64,000 nt of DNA from Monodelphis domestica (lineage: Eukaryota; Chordata; Mammalia; Didelphimorphia; Didelphidae), in the NCBI RefSeq assembly GCF_027887165.1, contig NC_077233.1, positions 233,435,324-233,499,323 on the forward strand, read 5' to 3'. Below, in pieces: positions 53,901-64,000 of this stretch. The position numbers and the translations under genes are program-made. Under the pieces are notes generated by a model that ran no database searches, had not been told where the DNA came from, and saw nothing but the letters and a program-made list of their open reading frames with translations. Numbering within the stretch: the stretch's first letter is position 1; every line of letters starts with the position of its first letter.

Positions 53901-56900
53901 ACCTTTTTCTTTTTTTAATATTATTTAATGTTCTTTCCCCCCCCCCCCCCCCCATCCCATAGCCAATGAACAATTCCACTGGGTTTTACATGTTATCATT
54001 GATCAAAACCTATTTCCATATTATTAATGTTTGCAATAGGGTGATCATTTAGTTTACATCCCAGTCATATCCCCAATGAACCTTGTGACCAACCAAGTGT
54101 TTTTCTTCTTGTGTTTCTGCTCCCACAGTTCTTCCTTTGAATGTGCATGGGGTTCTTTCTCATAAGTCCCTCAGAATTGTCTTGCCAGTAGAGAAGTCCA
54201 TTGCATTAGATTGTACCACAGTGTATCAGTCTCTGTGTATAATGTTTTCTGGTTACTCCTCCTTTCACTCTGCATCCATTCCTGGAGGTTGTTCCAGTTC
54301 ACATGGAATTCCTCCAGTTCATTGTTTCTTTGAGCACACTAGTATTACATCACCAACAGATACCACAATTTGTTCAGCCATTCCCCAATCAATGGACACC
54401 TCCTAATTTTCCAAATGTTTGCCACCACAAAGAACGCAGCTATGAATATTTTTGTGCAGGTCTTTTTCCTTATTATCTCTTTGGGGTACAAACCCAGCAG
54501 TGATATGTCTGGATCAAAGGGTAGGTAGTATTTTAAAGCCCTTTAGGCATAATTCCAAATTGCTTTCCAGAATGATTGGATCAATTTTCAACTCCAACAG
54601 CAATGTATTAGTGTCCCAATTTTGCCACATCCTTTCAAACATCGATTTCTTTCCTTTGCTTACCACAAAGAGTGCAGCTATGAATAATCTTGTACAACTC
54701 TTTTTCCTTATCTCATTGGGATATAAACCCAACAGTGCTATGGCTGGATCAAAGGGCAAGAGAGTCTTTTATTGCCCTTTGGGCATAGTTCCAAATAGCC
54801 TTCCAGAATGGCTGGATCAATTCACAACTCCACCAGCCATGCATTAATGTCCCAATTTTCCCACATCCCCTCCAGCATTTGTTACTTTCCTTTGCTGTCA
54901 TGTTAACTAACATGCTAGGTGTGAGGTGGTACCTCAGAGTTGTTTTGATTTGCATTTCTCTAATTATGAGAGATTTGGAGCACCTTTTCATGTACTTATT
55001 GATAGTTTTGATTTCTTTATCTGAAAATTACCTATTCATGTCCCTTGCCCATTTATCAATTGGGGAATGGCTTGATTTTTTGTATAATTGATCTAATTCC
55101 TTATAAATTCAACCAAATAAACCTTTGTCAGAGGTTTTTGTTATAAAGATTTTTTCCCCCAGTTTGTTGTTTGCCTTCTAATTTTGGTTGCATTGATATT
55201 GTTTGTACAAAACCTTTTTAATTTAATGTAATCAAAATTATTCATTTTGTATTTTATGATATTCTCTACCTCTTGCTTGGTCTTAAATTCTTTCCTTTCC
55301 CATAGTTCTGACAGATATACTATTCTGTGTTCACCTAATGTACTTATCGTTTCTTCTTTATATTTAAGTCATTTACCCATTCTGAATTTAATTTATCTTG
55401 GTGTAGGGTGTGAGGTGTTGATCTAAACTTAATCTGTCCCTTGCTGTTTTCCAATTTTCCCAGAAATTTTTGTCAAATAATGGATTTTTGCCCCAAAAGC
55501 TGGGATCTTTGGATTTATCATACACTATCTTGCTGACAACATTTATCCCAAGCCTATTCCATTGATCCTCCCTTCTGTCTCTTAGCCAGGACCATATTAT
55601 TTTGATGACCGCTGCTTTATAGTACAGTTTAAGATCTGGTTGTGCTAGGCCTCCAACCTTCACAGGTTTTTTGTTAGTTCCTTTGATATTCTTGATCTTT
55701 TGTTCCTCCAAATGAACTTTGTTATAATTTTTTCTAATTCAGGAAAAAAGTTTCTTGGTGGTTGGATAGGTATGGCACTAAATAAGAAGATAACACTTAA
55801 AAAAAAAAACCTTACCTTCCATCTTAGAGTCAATACTGTGTAATAAGCCTGATTCTCAATCCACTGAGCTACCCAGCTGCCCCAAGATAACCCTTTTTAA
55901 AAGAAAAAACAACTAACTGGTCCATAAAATTTTCCCTTGTCCATCACCCTTTTTGAAGTGTATGCCATTGATTACAAAGAATTCCGGCTGGCCTTGACAT
56001 GTAAGAGGAATGTTACTGTAATTGTTAGTAACATTCCTCTTAGATGCCAAGGCCAGTAAATAATGAAACAAGTTATAAGTTGCAAGTAAAATTTCCACAT
56101 TTAACAAAGAACTAAGAAAAGGTTAAATAAGAACAACTTGATTAAATTGCATTTTTAAACATTTTGCATCATTTAGGAATAGCTTCTTGGCTTGGGAATT
56201 TAATCAGAGTTGGCATCTGACATATAAATCATAGCATATTAAGTACTTCTGAGTGTGTATACTTTTTAGTGGGGCCTAAGAATAAGTAGAGTGGAAACTA
56301 TGCCAATAATTTACCTTAGGTCACTTAAGAGTGTGATGATAATAATGTAAATTATAATTATGATAATGTCATAGATTTAGAGCTGGAAGAGATCTGAGAC
56401 ACTGTAGTCCAACCATATCATTTTCAAATGAAGAAGCAAACTTAGGGAGAGTAGGTGATTTGCCTGTGATCACTTAGATAGTAAGTTACTGAAATTAGAC
56501 TTCCCAAGTCTTCTAGACTTCAAATGGAATATTCTATCCATTAAATTCAGTTTTTTTAATGTTAAATATGTATATATATTTTAAATATATAAAAATTATG
56601 TGACTTAGATAAGTGATTATATATTGTTATGATAATGATGCTGAAAACTCATATTAAATCCACAATTTGTGAAATTAATGTTTATTTAAATAACATATCA
56701 AAAGTACTATGTTCCTTGAGACCTGAAATATCAACTTATTGTATGGTTGGTGACCTTAACTGAATGCCTACTCAAAATTAAAACAAGAGCTTCCTGATTC
56801 CTTAGAAAGCAAGACAAAGGTCTCATATAATAGTGCTTTGAAGAAAACTAGGTAAACTAGGTAATCTGACAAGGCATTCTAGAGTAGGATGTCATTTATA

Positions 56901-59900
56901 GGAAGCAGCTTTAGTAGACCTGTTTGATTAAAATACATTGCTTGAAAAAGGAGTAATGGAATATAGGGGTGGGGGGGGGGGGGTAGGTGGGAGCCAGATT
57001 TTAGAGGCAATAGAGAATCATTGAAGATTTTGAGATGTATAAGATAGTCAACTCTAGGTTTGAGTTGAGTTGAGTTTGAGTCTTTAATTTTAAGGTTCAG
57101 TGAAAGCTTAAAAAACAGAAATAAAGATGGTCCAGTTTATATAGGCTCTCTAGGAATAAGTTTATTATCAAGATCTTCTGTGATCTCATGTAGTAGTAAT
57201 GAACTTATATTAAGCCCTATCAACCACAGAGTGTTTATGTGGCTCTTAAGATTACAAAACATGATTCTGGAGCCACATAACCTACATGTATGGGATTGAA
57301 TATTTTGCTTTTTTGTTGTTTGTTTGTTCTTTGCCAAATTTCATTTTAGTAGAAAGAATCTCAAAATGTAAGCTGACAAAATTATGTATATAACTTCATG
57401 TTCTATATAAAATACAAATTTGTTCACAGTCAGGGTGGGGTGGGGTGTTATTTCATTAGGACTACTGAGCAACAGCAAAGATTCCATGAAATCTGCAGCA
57501 ATTTAGTGAAGACCCGGCGCAGAACTGTTGGCTGGTGGAGACGCCTCTTCACACTGAAGGAAGAAAAACCTAAAATGGTACTTGTTTTTGTTACGTTCAT
57601 CTAATACATTCTGGGGGCATCATTCGTAGGCCGTGAAAGTCAGAAAATTACATTATCTGTATTTGGTTGTTTGGGGGTAATACTTCCTCTTGTAGATAAG
57701 AATATTTTCATTCCTTTTTTCTCTTTTCCTTTCCTGAAACAAAAGTAAAATACTTGTACTATGAAGTGTCTTTTGGAAAGCAGGGGTTAAATGCCTAAAA
57801 GTGCTTTGGTTTACTATTAGAAAGTCTGAATAAAAAATGAAAACAGAACAGTTATTTATAAAGTAAATTTTAGTAAGATTCCATATATACACATATGTAC
57901 ATCTATATCACCTAATAATTATATTCACTTTGTGGTAATAACAAAATCCTAAAGAGTTTCAATGTTTTAGGTATCCTCCCTACCTCTAGGTAACAAGGAA
58001 TTCTTTTTCATTTAAACCTTTTTAGTACTTCATGACCATGATCATTTCTCTTGCTGCAGTCGCTTGGATTGGACAGCAAGTCCATAATCTTTTCCTCACC
58101 TACCTTATCGGTAAGTCTTTTTAGAAACTGAAACAAAGGGATATCCTGTCTAAAGTCCTTATCTTAAAAAAAGGAAGGAAAATGTTGCCCATATATAATT
58201 GCACATGAATAAATACAAGGTAAAAAAAATGGGGGGGGGGGCACAGAAACTAACAATTTAGGAGATTAGAATATTTCATGCAAAAGTTGACAGTAGACCA
58301 GAGTTCTGTTGTTGTTTTAAATCCTTACCTTAATCTTAGAATCAATACTGTGGCAGAAGAGGAGTAAAGGCTAGGCAATAGGGGTTAAGTGGCTTGCATC
58401 AGATCACATCACTAGGAAGTGTCTGAAGTCATATTTGAACTGAGGCCCTCCTCCTGTCCCCAGGCCTGTCTCTCAATCCACTAAGCCATCTAACTGCCCC
58501 ATGGAGGAGCAAAGTTCTGAAGGAAGGAAGGAAACTGCATTCCTAAGGGGTGGAGGTAAAAAGGAAAATCATTATAGGCAGAGAGAACAGCCAATTACAA
58601 GCCATAGAGATGAGAGAGAGAACATCATGTATGTAGAAACAACAAGTAGATCAGAACATGCATACTCTAGAAGGTGTAGAGAGGGAGCAATGTTTTGTTT
58701 TGTTTTAACCCTTACCTTCTGTCTTAGAGTCAATACTGTATATTTGTTCCAAGGCAGAAGAGTGGTAAAGGCTAGGCAATGGGGGTCAAGTGACTTGCCC
58801 AGGGTCACCCAGCTGGGAAGTGTCTGAGGCCAGATTTGAACCTAGGACCTCCCATCTCTAGGTCTGGCTCTCAATCCACTGAGCTACCCAGCTGCCCCCT
58901 AGGGAGCAATGTTTTAAGAAGATTGGAAAAGTAGGATGGGCCTAACTTGTAAAGATCTTTAAATGCTATATGCTACCTCATCTCAACTGGGCCCTCATAG
59001 CAACATCTTTTTCACTTCTTGGTGAAATGGTGAGTTAAGGTACAGGTAGAAGAGGTTGGCTTTATTCAGAGATAGATGTAACTGAAATGAATGAAAAATG
59101 ATATTAAGGAGTTTTGAGACTTTTTTTTTTCTGGGAAAGTGAGACAAGATACTTGGCTGAGGGTTACAGAGGAGATAGTGTGGGAAATTTGAGAGAAGAA
59201 AATGGCTTCCAGAATCATCTGGAAAGAAGTGAAAAAGATGTTGTTGCTATGAGGCCCCAGGTGAGATTTGACAACAAATCTATAGCGGGGCTAGTCATTT
59301 TAGTTGTGTGATTTCCTTCTGCTATTCAGCAGCATTATGAACAGGAATGAAGGAGTTAAATAGTGGGAGTGCTCTAGGTTTGAGGTTTGGCTAAGTTGTT
59401 AGCACTGATAGGACAAAGCAATGAGGTTCAAGAGAACAGTGCAGTTTGTGGAAAGTTTTTTTCTAATGTCCAATTCAGAGGCCAATTCCATTATTAACTT
59501 TTTTAATGTTTATATGAGGAATTCTTACCCTCCTCACAGAGCTGAGGGACTCAGGATGCAGAATGATACATATATTATTAACATATACATATGTATATGT
59601 ATGTTAATATGTATATTATATGTATACACATGTATACATAATATACATATATTATTATTATATTAATATTATTAATAATATTATTATATTATATTAACAT
59701 CACCAGTGTAGGAATTTGTTTTGTTTGATTAACTATGTACATTTGTTAAAAAGGGGTTTTGTTTGTTTTGCTATAGGAAAATCAATTTTTAACTGAAAAA
59801 GTAAAATTTTTAAAGAGAAAATTTTTTATTAAAAATAGGTAAGTATTTTTATAATGCTTACTCTGTGCAAGGTACTGTAAGAGTTAGAGAAAAGTGTTAA

Positions 59901-60121
59901 TTTGTTCTTTTTATTCCATGGCAGAGATATAAAATATATATAACCATAATATGAAGCATTATTTGAGTCCTACTTCTTAACCTAAGTTCTTTTTGTTTTT
60001 AGTAACTTTCTTACTGCTACTTCCTGGACTAAACCAACATGGAATCATTTCAAAGTATGTTGGAATGGCCAAAAGAGAGATAAACAAGCTCCTCAAACAA
60101 AAGGAGAAGAAAAACGAATGA
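47880..60121 (+). CDS. ARL6IP1: ARL6IP1, ER membrane-shaping protein (complete, 6 coding exons)
   Basis: ARL6IP1 is a small ER protein whose hydrophobic hairpins curve tubular ER membrane; it binds ARL6, and human loss causes spastic paraplegia SPG61. Six exons (36, 134, 120, 118, 85 and 119 nt) join to 612 nt, that is 203 residues plus stop, the human length. The product starts MAEGDNRSSNML. Membrane segments lie at about residues 44-62 and 66-88 (separated by DPS), and a second pair in exons 5-6 (FMTMIISLAAVAW; YLIVTFLLLLPG). A basic cytosolic stretch with KTRRRTVGWWRR lies between. The C-terminus KKNE fits the KKXX ER-retrieval rule. The ATG has a good Kozak context (gtgaccATGG). Confidence 0.97.
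48500..48640 (+). mobile_element. MIR-like fragment
   Basis: gctggaaaagatctgggcc, cagaatgagaaaactca, ctcagattcctagctccaatg follow the antisense-MIR word order. Confidence 0.45.
49345..49800 (-). mobile_element. Old L1 3'-end fragment, antisense
   Basis: tagcacagtattatttcatcac, gatatgccacaacttgta and a G run match the antisense L1 order at 35.4-35.5 kb. Confidence 0.5.
49952..50085 (+). CDS. ARL6IP1: ARL6IP1 exon 2
   Basis: Residues 13-57, AAETASLEEQLQGWGEVML through the first half of the first membrane hairpin. Acceptor ATGCAG at 49951, donor CT|GTAAGT. Confidence 0.96.
50396..50515 (+). CDS. ARL6IP1: ARL6IP1 exon 3
   Basis: Rest of the first hairpin, IYYLDPSVLSGVSCFVMFL to PRIFGSNK. Acceptor AATAG at 50395, donor TG|GTAAGT. 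A 6.9-kb intron follows. Confidence 0.96.
51172..51358 (+). mobile_element. tRNA-derived SINE
   Basis: Near full length: gggcagctaggtggctcagtgg, ggcctcagacacttcctagctg, gggcaagtcatttaacccc, acagaaggtaagg. Confidence 0.9.
51570..52290 (-). mobile_element. Old L1 3' end, antisense, split by a nested insertion
   Basis: Follows marsupial L1 3'-end order: catgcttggtgctttttgc, caaagttgtttgcctttacc, atttaaacattcccc, then after the insert aaatatttttgcatttatgggtcc and cttagcagtt. Confidence 0.55.
51942..52100. mobile_element. 159-bp unidentified nested insertion
   Basis: Bounded by exact AGCTCCTCT repeats (51933-51941 and 52101-52109). Removing one repeat and the insert restores the L1 word order. 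The insert is GC-richer than its host and I do not recognise it. Confidence 0.6.
52945..53130 (+). mobile_element. tRNA-derived SINE (head degraded)
   Basis: gaggtactaggttcaaatcc, agctgtgtgaccctgg, cttctgccttggaacc and the tail ggcagaaggtaagag with poly(A). Confidence 0.85.
53731..53905 (+). mobile_element. tRNA-derived SINE (diverged)
   Basis: gggacagctagatggctcagtaaa, gagccagacctggagatgg, ggcacttaacccttag. Confidence 0.75.
53906..55745 (-). mobile_element. Large 5'-truncated L1, antisense, with internal duplication
   Basis: On the - strand it encodes late ORF2 pieces in order: QPDLKLYYKAAVIKIIW and LTPYTKIN (55711-55388), IREMQIKTTLRYHLTP with CWRGCGKIGTL (54991-54749) and FDPAIALLGLYPNE (54759 onward). 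Frames are broken, so it is dead. A C tract of about 19 bases (53937-53955) lies near the 3' end. Confidence 0.9.
54420..54895. repeat. Approximately 238-bp internal duplication in the L1
   Basis: 54420-54657 and 54658-54895 are diverged copies; each runs from a caccacaaag/taccacaaag start through a gctggatcaaaggg-type core and ends near ttactttcctttgc. Confidence 0.7.
55798..55885 (-). mobile_element. tRNA-derived SINE with large internal deletion, antisense
   Basis: The tail side (aaccttaccttccatcttagag) joins directly to the head side (ctcaatccactgagctacc). Confidence 0.8.
55988..56056. other. Near-perfect hairpin, 30-bp arms and 9-nt loop
   Basis: Arm 55988-56017 and arm 56027-56056 are inverted complements with 2 mismatches in 30, separated by gtaattgtt. 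It lies in ARL6IP1 intron 3, far from splice sites. It could be a miRNA-like precursor or a small palindromic transposon; I recognise neither. Confidence 0.8.
56365..56530 (+). mobile_element. MIR/MAR-type old SINE
   Basis: tagatttagagctggaagagatctgag, tagtccaaccatatcatt, gaagaagcaaacttaggg, cctgtgatcactta. Confidence 0.65.
57460..57577 (+). CDS. ARL6IP1: ARL6IP1 exon 4
   Basis: Cytosolic basic segment, TTEQQQRFHEICSNLVKTR to LKEEKPKM. Acceptor CATTAG at 57459, donor ATG|GTACTT. Confidence 0.96.
57578..58025. other. ARL6IP1 intron 4
   Basis: AT-rich; nothing recognised. Confidence 0.6.
58026..58110 (+). CDS. ARL6IP1: ARL6IP1 exon 5
   Basis: Third membrane segment, YFMTMIISLAAVAWIGQQV to LTYLI. 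Acceptor TTTTTAG at 58025, donor CG|GTAAGT. Confidence 0.96.
58315..58500 (-). mobile_element. tRNA-derived SINE, antisense
   Basis: taatcttagaatcaatactgtgg, ggcaataggggttaagtgg, tttgaactgaggccctcc, ctcaatccactaagcc. Confidence 0.85.
58697..58900 (-). mobile_element. tRNA-derived SINE, antisense, with exact 15-bp target duplication
   Basis: AGGGAGCAATGTTTT occurs exactly at 58682-58696 and 58901-58915. The body is the cleanest copy in the window, so relatively young. Confidence 0.95.
59578..59700. repeat. AT-rich palindromic repeat
   Basis: Nested inverted repeats of atatgtata-type words followed by a TTA/TAA run; a possible cruciform. Confidence 0.8.
60003..60121 (+). CDS. ARL6IP1: ARL6IP1 exon 6 (C-terminus and stop)
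   Basis: Fourth membrane segment (VTFLLLLPGLNQHG), amphipathic basic tail and KKNE-stop. Acceptor TTTTTAG at 60002. Confidence 0.97.
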
Positions 60122-61385
60122 CTCATCTGTTTTCATTCAGTATCATAAATGTGACACAGTGTCTTTGGGAACAGTATCTACAAAGTATGTGTACTAATGT
60201 TACAGAAGCACATTTTTACTTTTTCATTTAACTTCAGATTGGCTTCTTACTTCAAAAGAATTTGAGACTTGCCAGTTGAAAAACCCTATTTGTAGTGTCT
60301 TCGTGTAAAGTTCACCTGAATTGTATCTTCACCAATTAATATCGAGAACATGGGAAATAGTTGTCTGTGAAAGGGACCTCTCTGGACTTGTTCCTATCTC
60401 ATTACCCAAGATTAACAGAACTAGCATTTTTAGGGAACTAAAACAATCCTATATAGTAGTATAGTAATTCACTAGTATAGTAATTCACTTTAATCTTTTT
60501 GAACATTCACAGTAACTTGAGTAATACAATCCACCTTAAAGTGGGAAAACTCAGGTTAAACTTTTCCTTCTAGAGAAATTGGGGTGGTCTGTGGGTGTAG
60601 AAAGTAGGTTTCACATCCTGCTTTGAAATGTTGGCTCCATGGATATGATGACCAATTTCGTCACTTCTGATGAAGAGATCAATTAGCATTAATTTTCCAT
60701 TCCTATTTAGTATCATGGACAATGCCCACAGAATTACTGAAAAGCGGTTCCATAGCCTAGCTAATGGTCTGGTTAATATGTTTCCCCTACTGAACACCTT
60801 GGCCATGTGATCATTTCTGCCAAGTAGAAATCTGGCACACTATTGTCAGTCACTTTTGTGCTCTCACATGTAACTTCTATTTAGTAAATTTTTTAGAAGC
60901 TTTCTTATAGTACACTCATAGAATCCTACTGTTTTAAGATAATTATCTAAAACCTAGCCTGGAGGAGAGAGGAAAGGAAGAACTAATGAGAGAGTCACCA
61001 TAAGGTAAAAACTCCGGAAATAATGGCCCACACCATTCGCCCCTAGCTCTAAGGCCAGACAGTAACACCTCTCTGTAAATTAGTCAAGCCTCACTCTGGT
61101 AGGTAATAGATCTTACGAGATAGACTTTTAAATTCCATGTCTCAGGTTAATGGTTATAAGACACTGCTATCACCATAGATTTAGTACAAAAGCAAGTGAT
61201 TGCCTGTATTCTTTTCTTTGACCTCTCCATAGAGAACAAGAAGGTTATTGGTAAAAGCATGCTGGAAAGTCTGCCCCTGTAGTTTGTATGTTTTTAATTT
61301 ATCCAGTATTCAAATTATATTCAGCCTTACAGCCAGAAATTGAGGTCACTTTGAATTCAAATAAAGAGATGTCTAAAGCTTAACA
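60122..61385 (+). other. ARL6IP1: ARL6IP1 3' UTR
   Basis: Follows the TGA and shows no interspersed repeat. It probably ends just after AATAAA at 61360-61365; an ATTAAA near 61505 is an alternative. Confidence 0.65.
61360..61365 (+). promoter_or_regulatory. Poly(A) signal, ARL6IP1
   Basis: AATAAA 1.24 kb past the stop, giving an mRNA of about 2 kb, in the range I recall for mammalian ARL6IP1. Confidence 0.55.
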
Positions 61386-62079
61386 GCACTTCTTCTCCAC
61401 CAACACCCTTTCCCCTGTGAAATATGTCAAGGAATGTTTAGAAACAGTACTTAAACTCTTATTGACTATGATGTAGTTTTGTGAATTTATTGCACTGAAA
61501 TGATATTAAAATTGGGCTGTGATATTTATGTTCTAACAGTAAACTTTGTTTTCAGAATACTACTGTAGCCAAGGAGCCCATGTAGCATGATTAGTTTTAT
61601 GAATGTTGTCTGATAGTATAAACCACCTAAAGAATATTGCGTTTATTTCCTCTTGTAAATAAGCCTGTCTTCATAGCTGTTTCTGTGTGTTGTACTGATG
61701 ACCTCTGCAGTTTTAATCCTGAATTATTCCTTCTGTGTTTTGTGTTAAGGAAGAGGCAGGAAGAGAATAAAGAGGGAGGGGAAAGAATAAAAAAAGTTGA
61801 ATTCTTCATTTGCATTCTACCATTTTTTTAAAAACAACACAGAAAATCATATAATCAAACTTATAAAAATCAGCGTATTAGCCATTTTCCTTGAATTCAC
61901 TATAACATCAAGTAGAATGTAGTTTAATAGAGGGGTCTGTTTTAGACCTTATCCAAGCCAATTTATGCAACAAAGAGGATTCTGGGTTATAAAGTGGCCC
62001 CCATAGCATGATCCTTAAGGGACAGTGTTAATTTGAGGAACCAAATGGGTAAATTTAGTTTTGACATAGTGTGTAAAGG

Positions 62080-63000
62080 GGAGTAATGTGAATAAGCCTG
62101 AGAAAGAGGCTTAATAGGAAAGAAGCCATAGAAAGTTCCTGAGCAGTAGAACAGCATGGTTAGACTTGAGCTTAAGGATTATCTCTTCAGCAATTGTGTA
62201 GAGAGAAAAAAGGTGGCAAAGAGACCAATTGGGAGAGTGCTTTAGTAGTTCAGATGACTGGTGATTGAGGGTCATAGTTAAAGAGTGGCTATGGCATAAG
62301 TATGGAAAAGACAATGTTTTTGAGAGATTTTGAAGATTAAAAAAAAAAAACTTGGCAACAACTGGGTGGATATGGGGAGATTGGGTTGGGAATGTCAATG
62401 AGCGTAAGGAGTCAAGGATGACTTCTAGGATGTGAACTTGAGTATCTGAAAGAATGGTAAATGCCCTGCACAGAAAGGGGGAAGGATGGGTTGAGTTCTG
62501 TTTGAGTATATTAATTATAAGTCCTTATGGGACTTCCAAATGAAGTTACCTAGCAGACTAATGATGACATAGGCCTGGAACTCAGGAAAAAGATGAGGAG
62601 TGCCTATTCATCTGGTCAAGGAGATGGGTGAAGCCATGGAAGCTGATTAGATTGCCAGGGACATCTACGGAGTCGCAATAGGGGACAGTTCACCTAAAGC
62701 AATGTCACAGAAGCTTATGGAGGGGAAATTTTTCAAGAACTGATAGTGGTGTCTAGAGGTTGCATAGACATCAAAAAGGATGATGACTGAGATCATTGAC
62801 TTTAGCAATGAAGAAATCATTAGTGACCTTGGAGAAAATATTTTCACCTAGCAGGAACAGAGAAACCAGGTGGCAGAGAGGGCTGAATGGGTTTGAAAAG
62901 CAAAAAAAATCAACTTATTCTACAAGTTGGTGAAGAAAATTAGCTTGAGGTAACTAGTTTTAAGGATGGAGATTTGGGTTTAAAAGAAGCCAGTGAATAA
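62080..63000 (+). mobile_element. Ancient mammalian dispersed repeat
   Basis: The phrase order agtgctttagtagttcagatg, gagtcaaggatgacttctagg, gactgagatcattgac, ttagtgaccttggag matches a long old repeat I recall from mammalian genomes. Family name not assigned. Confidence 0.45.
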
Positions 63001-63334
63001 GATGAAAATTAAGAAAGAAAAAAGGGATAATCAAAATAGTCAAGCTAGAGGGTGATGGAATCAGGGCAAAGGTGACAACCTCCCATCCATCACATACCAT
63101 TTATATATAAGCTCCAAAGGGATTCATGAGCTAGATATAAAAACAACCCATCATAAACAAATTACCTTTCAGATCTCTGGCTAGATTTCCTATACAAACA
63201 AGAAATAGAGATGATCACAGAAGATAAAACAATTTTGATTCCATAAAACTTTTTTGTACAGACAAAACTAATGCAGTTAAGATTAGAAAGAAAACTGGGG
63301 GGAAATGTTTACAGCCTTCTCTTCCTCCCCTGAT

Positions 63335-63450
63335 CAAATTGCCTAATTAGATTGATAGGGCAGTGAACTGTCTACTTTTATTTGTATTTATATCCTCAAC
63401 ACTTAGCACAGTGACTGGCACAGTCATCACTTAATAAGTATTTATTGACT
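63335..63450 (+). mobile_element. L2-like 3' end
   Basis: tatatcctcaacacttagcacagtgactggcac and aataagtatttattgactgg. Confidence 0.5.
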
Positions 63451-64000
63451 GGCTAACATATAAGGAATTGGTTCAAATTTATGAGAATAAGCCATTGCTG
63501 AACCAATCGGGAAAGGGTGGGAGAAGAATAAGCCTTTAAATAATCCCTACTACATATTGGGTACAGTGCTAAATATCTATTCCCCATTTGATCCTCACAA
63601 CTGTTGATGTAATCTATCGTCAAGAATGTTAATATAGGAATGTTATGGGGGAGAGATTGGATACAGTATCATTTTACTGCTTGTAGTAGATTGGGCAGGT
63701 GCTTGTGGCTTCAGAAGCTCCATGTAACTCTTTTTGGCCTACCCAAGGATAACTGCTGGAGATAGATAGATTCCCTAGTCTTAAAGGGGATCTAAAACTT
63801 TTACCCACTCCCTTCTAGTTCGGGAGAACATGCTTCCTGCTCCAGGAATTTGAGCCTCCTTAAGCTATCACTAAAAACCTAGGGTCTATACTATGTAAAG
63901 TATGCTAATTACTAATCTCAGTATATAGGTAAGTTTGCTGTCTCCTTAGATCTCTTAGGCTTTAAATAAGTTCGGTTATTCACTCTCCCTGCCCACTGCC

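Larger units (their letters stand above)
50516..57459. other. ARL6IP1 intron 3 (6.9 kb)
   Basis: Dominated by retroelements: four or more SINEs, a nested old L1 and the largest L1 in the window. It also holds the 55988-56056 hairpin. 52300-52940 and 53180-53720 are unassigned. Confidence 0.6.
58111..60002. other. ARL6IP1 intron 5
   Basis: Two antisense SINEs in tandem order and an AT palindrome; the remainder, including 58915-59570, is unassigned or very old repeat. Confidence 0.6.
61386..64000. other. Intergenic region downstream of ARL6IP1
   Basis: No exon or RNA gene recognised. In human the next gene is RPS15A as I recall, but none of its sequence is seen here. Old repeats lie at 62080-63000 and 63335-63450. 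Confidence 0.55.

Noticed and set aside
55388..55711. 107-residue ORF (- strand) with good protein-like content
   Set aside because: It is the degraded C-terminal part of L1 ORF2, not a host gene; downstream frames are broken.
58501..58827. 108-residue ORF in ARL6IP1 intron 5
   Set aside because: Its C-terminal third is translated SINE sequence; the rest has no family match.

Overview
The window is nuclear DNA of a therian mammal, almost certainly a marsupial. The coding exons are mammalian. The intervening DNA is AT-rich and carries many copies of a tRNA-derived SINE typical of marsupials, marsupial-type L1 fragments and old MIR/hAT elements, with no Alu or rodent B1/B2. The species cannot be fixed from sequence alone.

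Two genes lie head to tail on the + strand. Positions 572-41121 hold the last 37 coding exons of SMG1, the PI3K-related kinase of nonsense-mediated mRNA decay (NMD). Joined, they give one uninterrupted frame of 2,393 residues ending in a normal FATC tail. Human SMG1 is 3,661 residues as I recall it, so the window starts near residue 1269. In order the exons encode the FAT domain, an FRB-like segment, the kinase domain with an intact catalytic loop, the long SMG1-specific insertion, and FATC. A likely 4.5-kb 3' UTR follows, to about 45.6 kb, with no SINE or L1 that I can see.

About 2 kb further on is ARL6IP1 (47.8-61.4 kb), which shapes ER membranes. It has a CpG-rich promoter with CCAAT and TATA boxes, six coding exons giving 203 residues (the human length), four membrane segments and a C-terminal KKNE ER-retrieval signal. 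SMG1 followed by ARL6IP1 is also the human chromosome 16 order. From 61.4 kb to the end I see only intergenic DNA with old repeats.

The introns hold nearly all the accessory content: about 16 tRNA-derived SINEs, several antisense L1 3' ends (two with clear structure), a degraded endogenous retroviral LTR near 30.2-30.7 kb, hAT-type DNA transposons, and simple repeats including a 198-bp CTTT tract. The most notable unexplained item is a 69-nt near-perfect hairpin (28 of 30 arm positions match) at 55988-56056 in an ARL6IP1 intron; it could be a miRNA precursor or a small palindromic transposon. Other points of interest are a GC-AG intron in SMG1, two hAT-like insertions at the same site of the same SINE type, a 159-bp insertion flanked by exact 9-bp repeats inside an old L1, and an internal duplication in the largest L1. 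I found no bacterial, CRISPR or operon-like system.

Repeat family names and human comparisons are from memory; no database search was possible. Exons are numbered w1-w37 in window order, and SMG1 residue numbers refer to the 2,393-residue window product.
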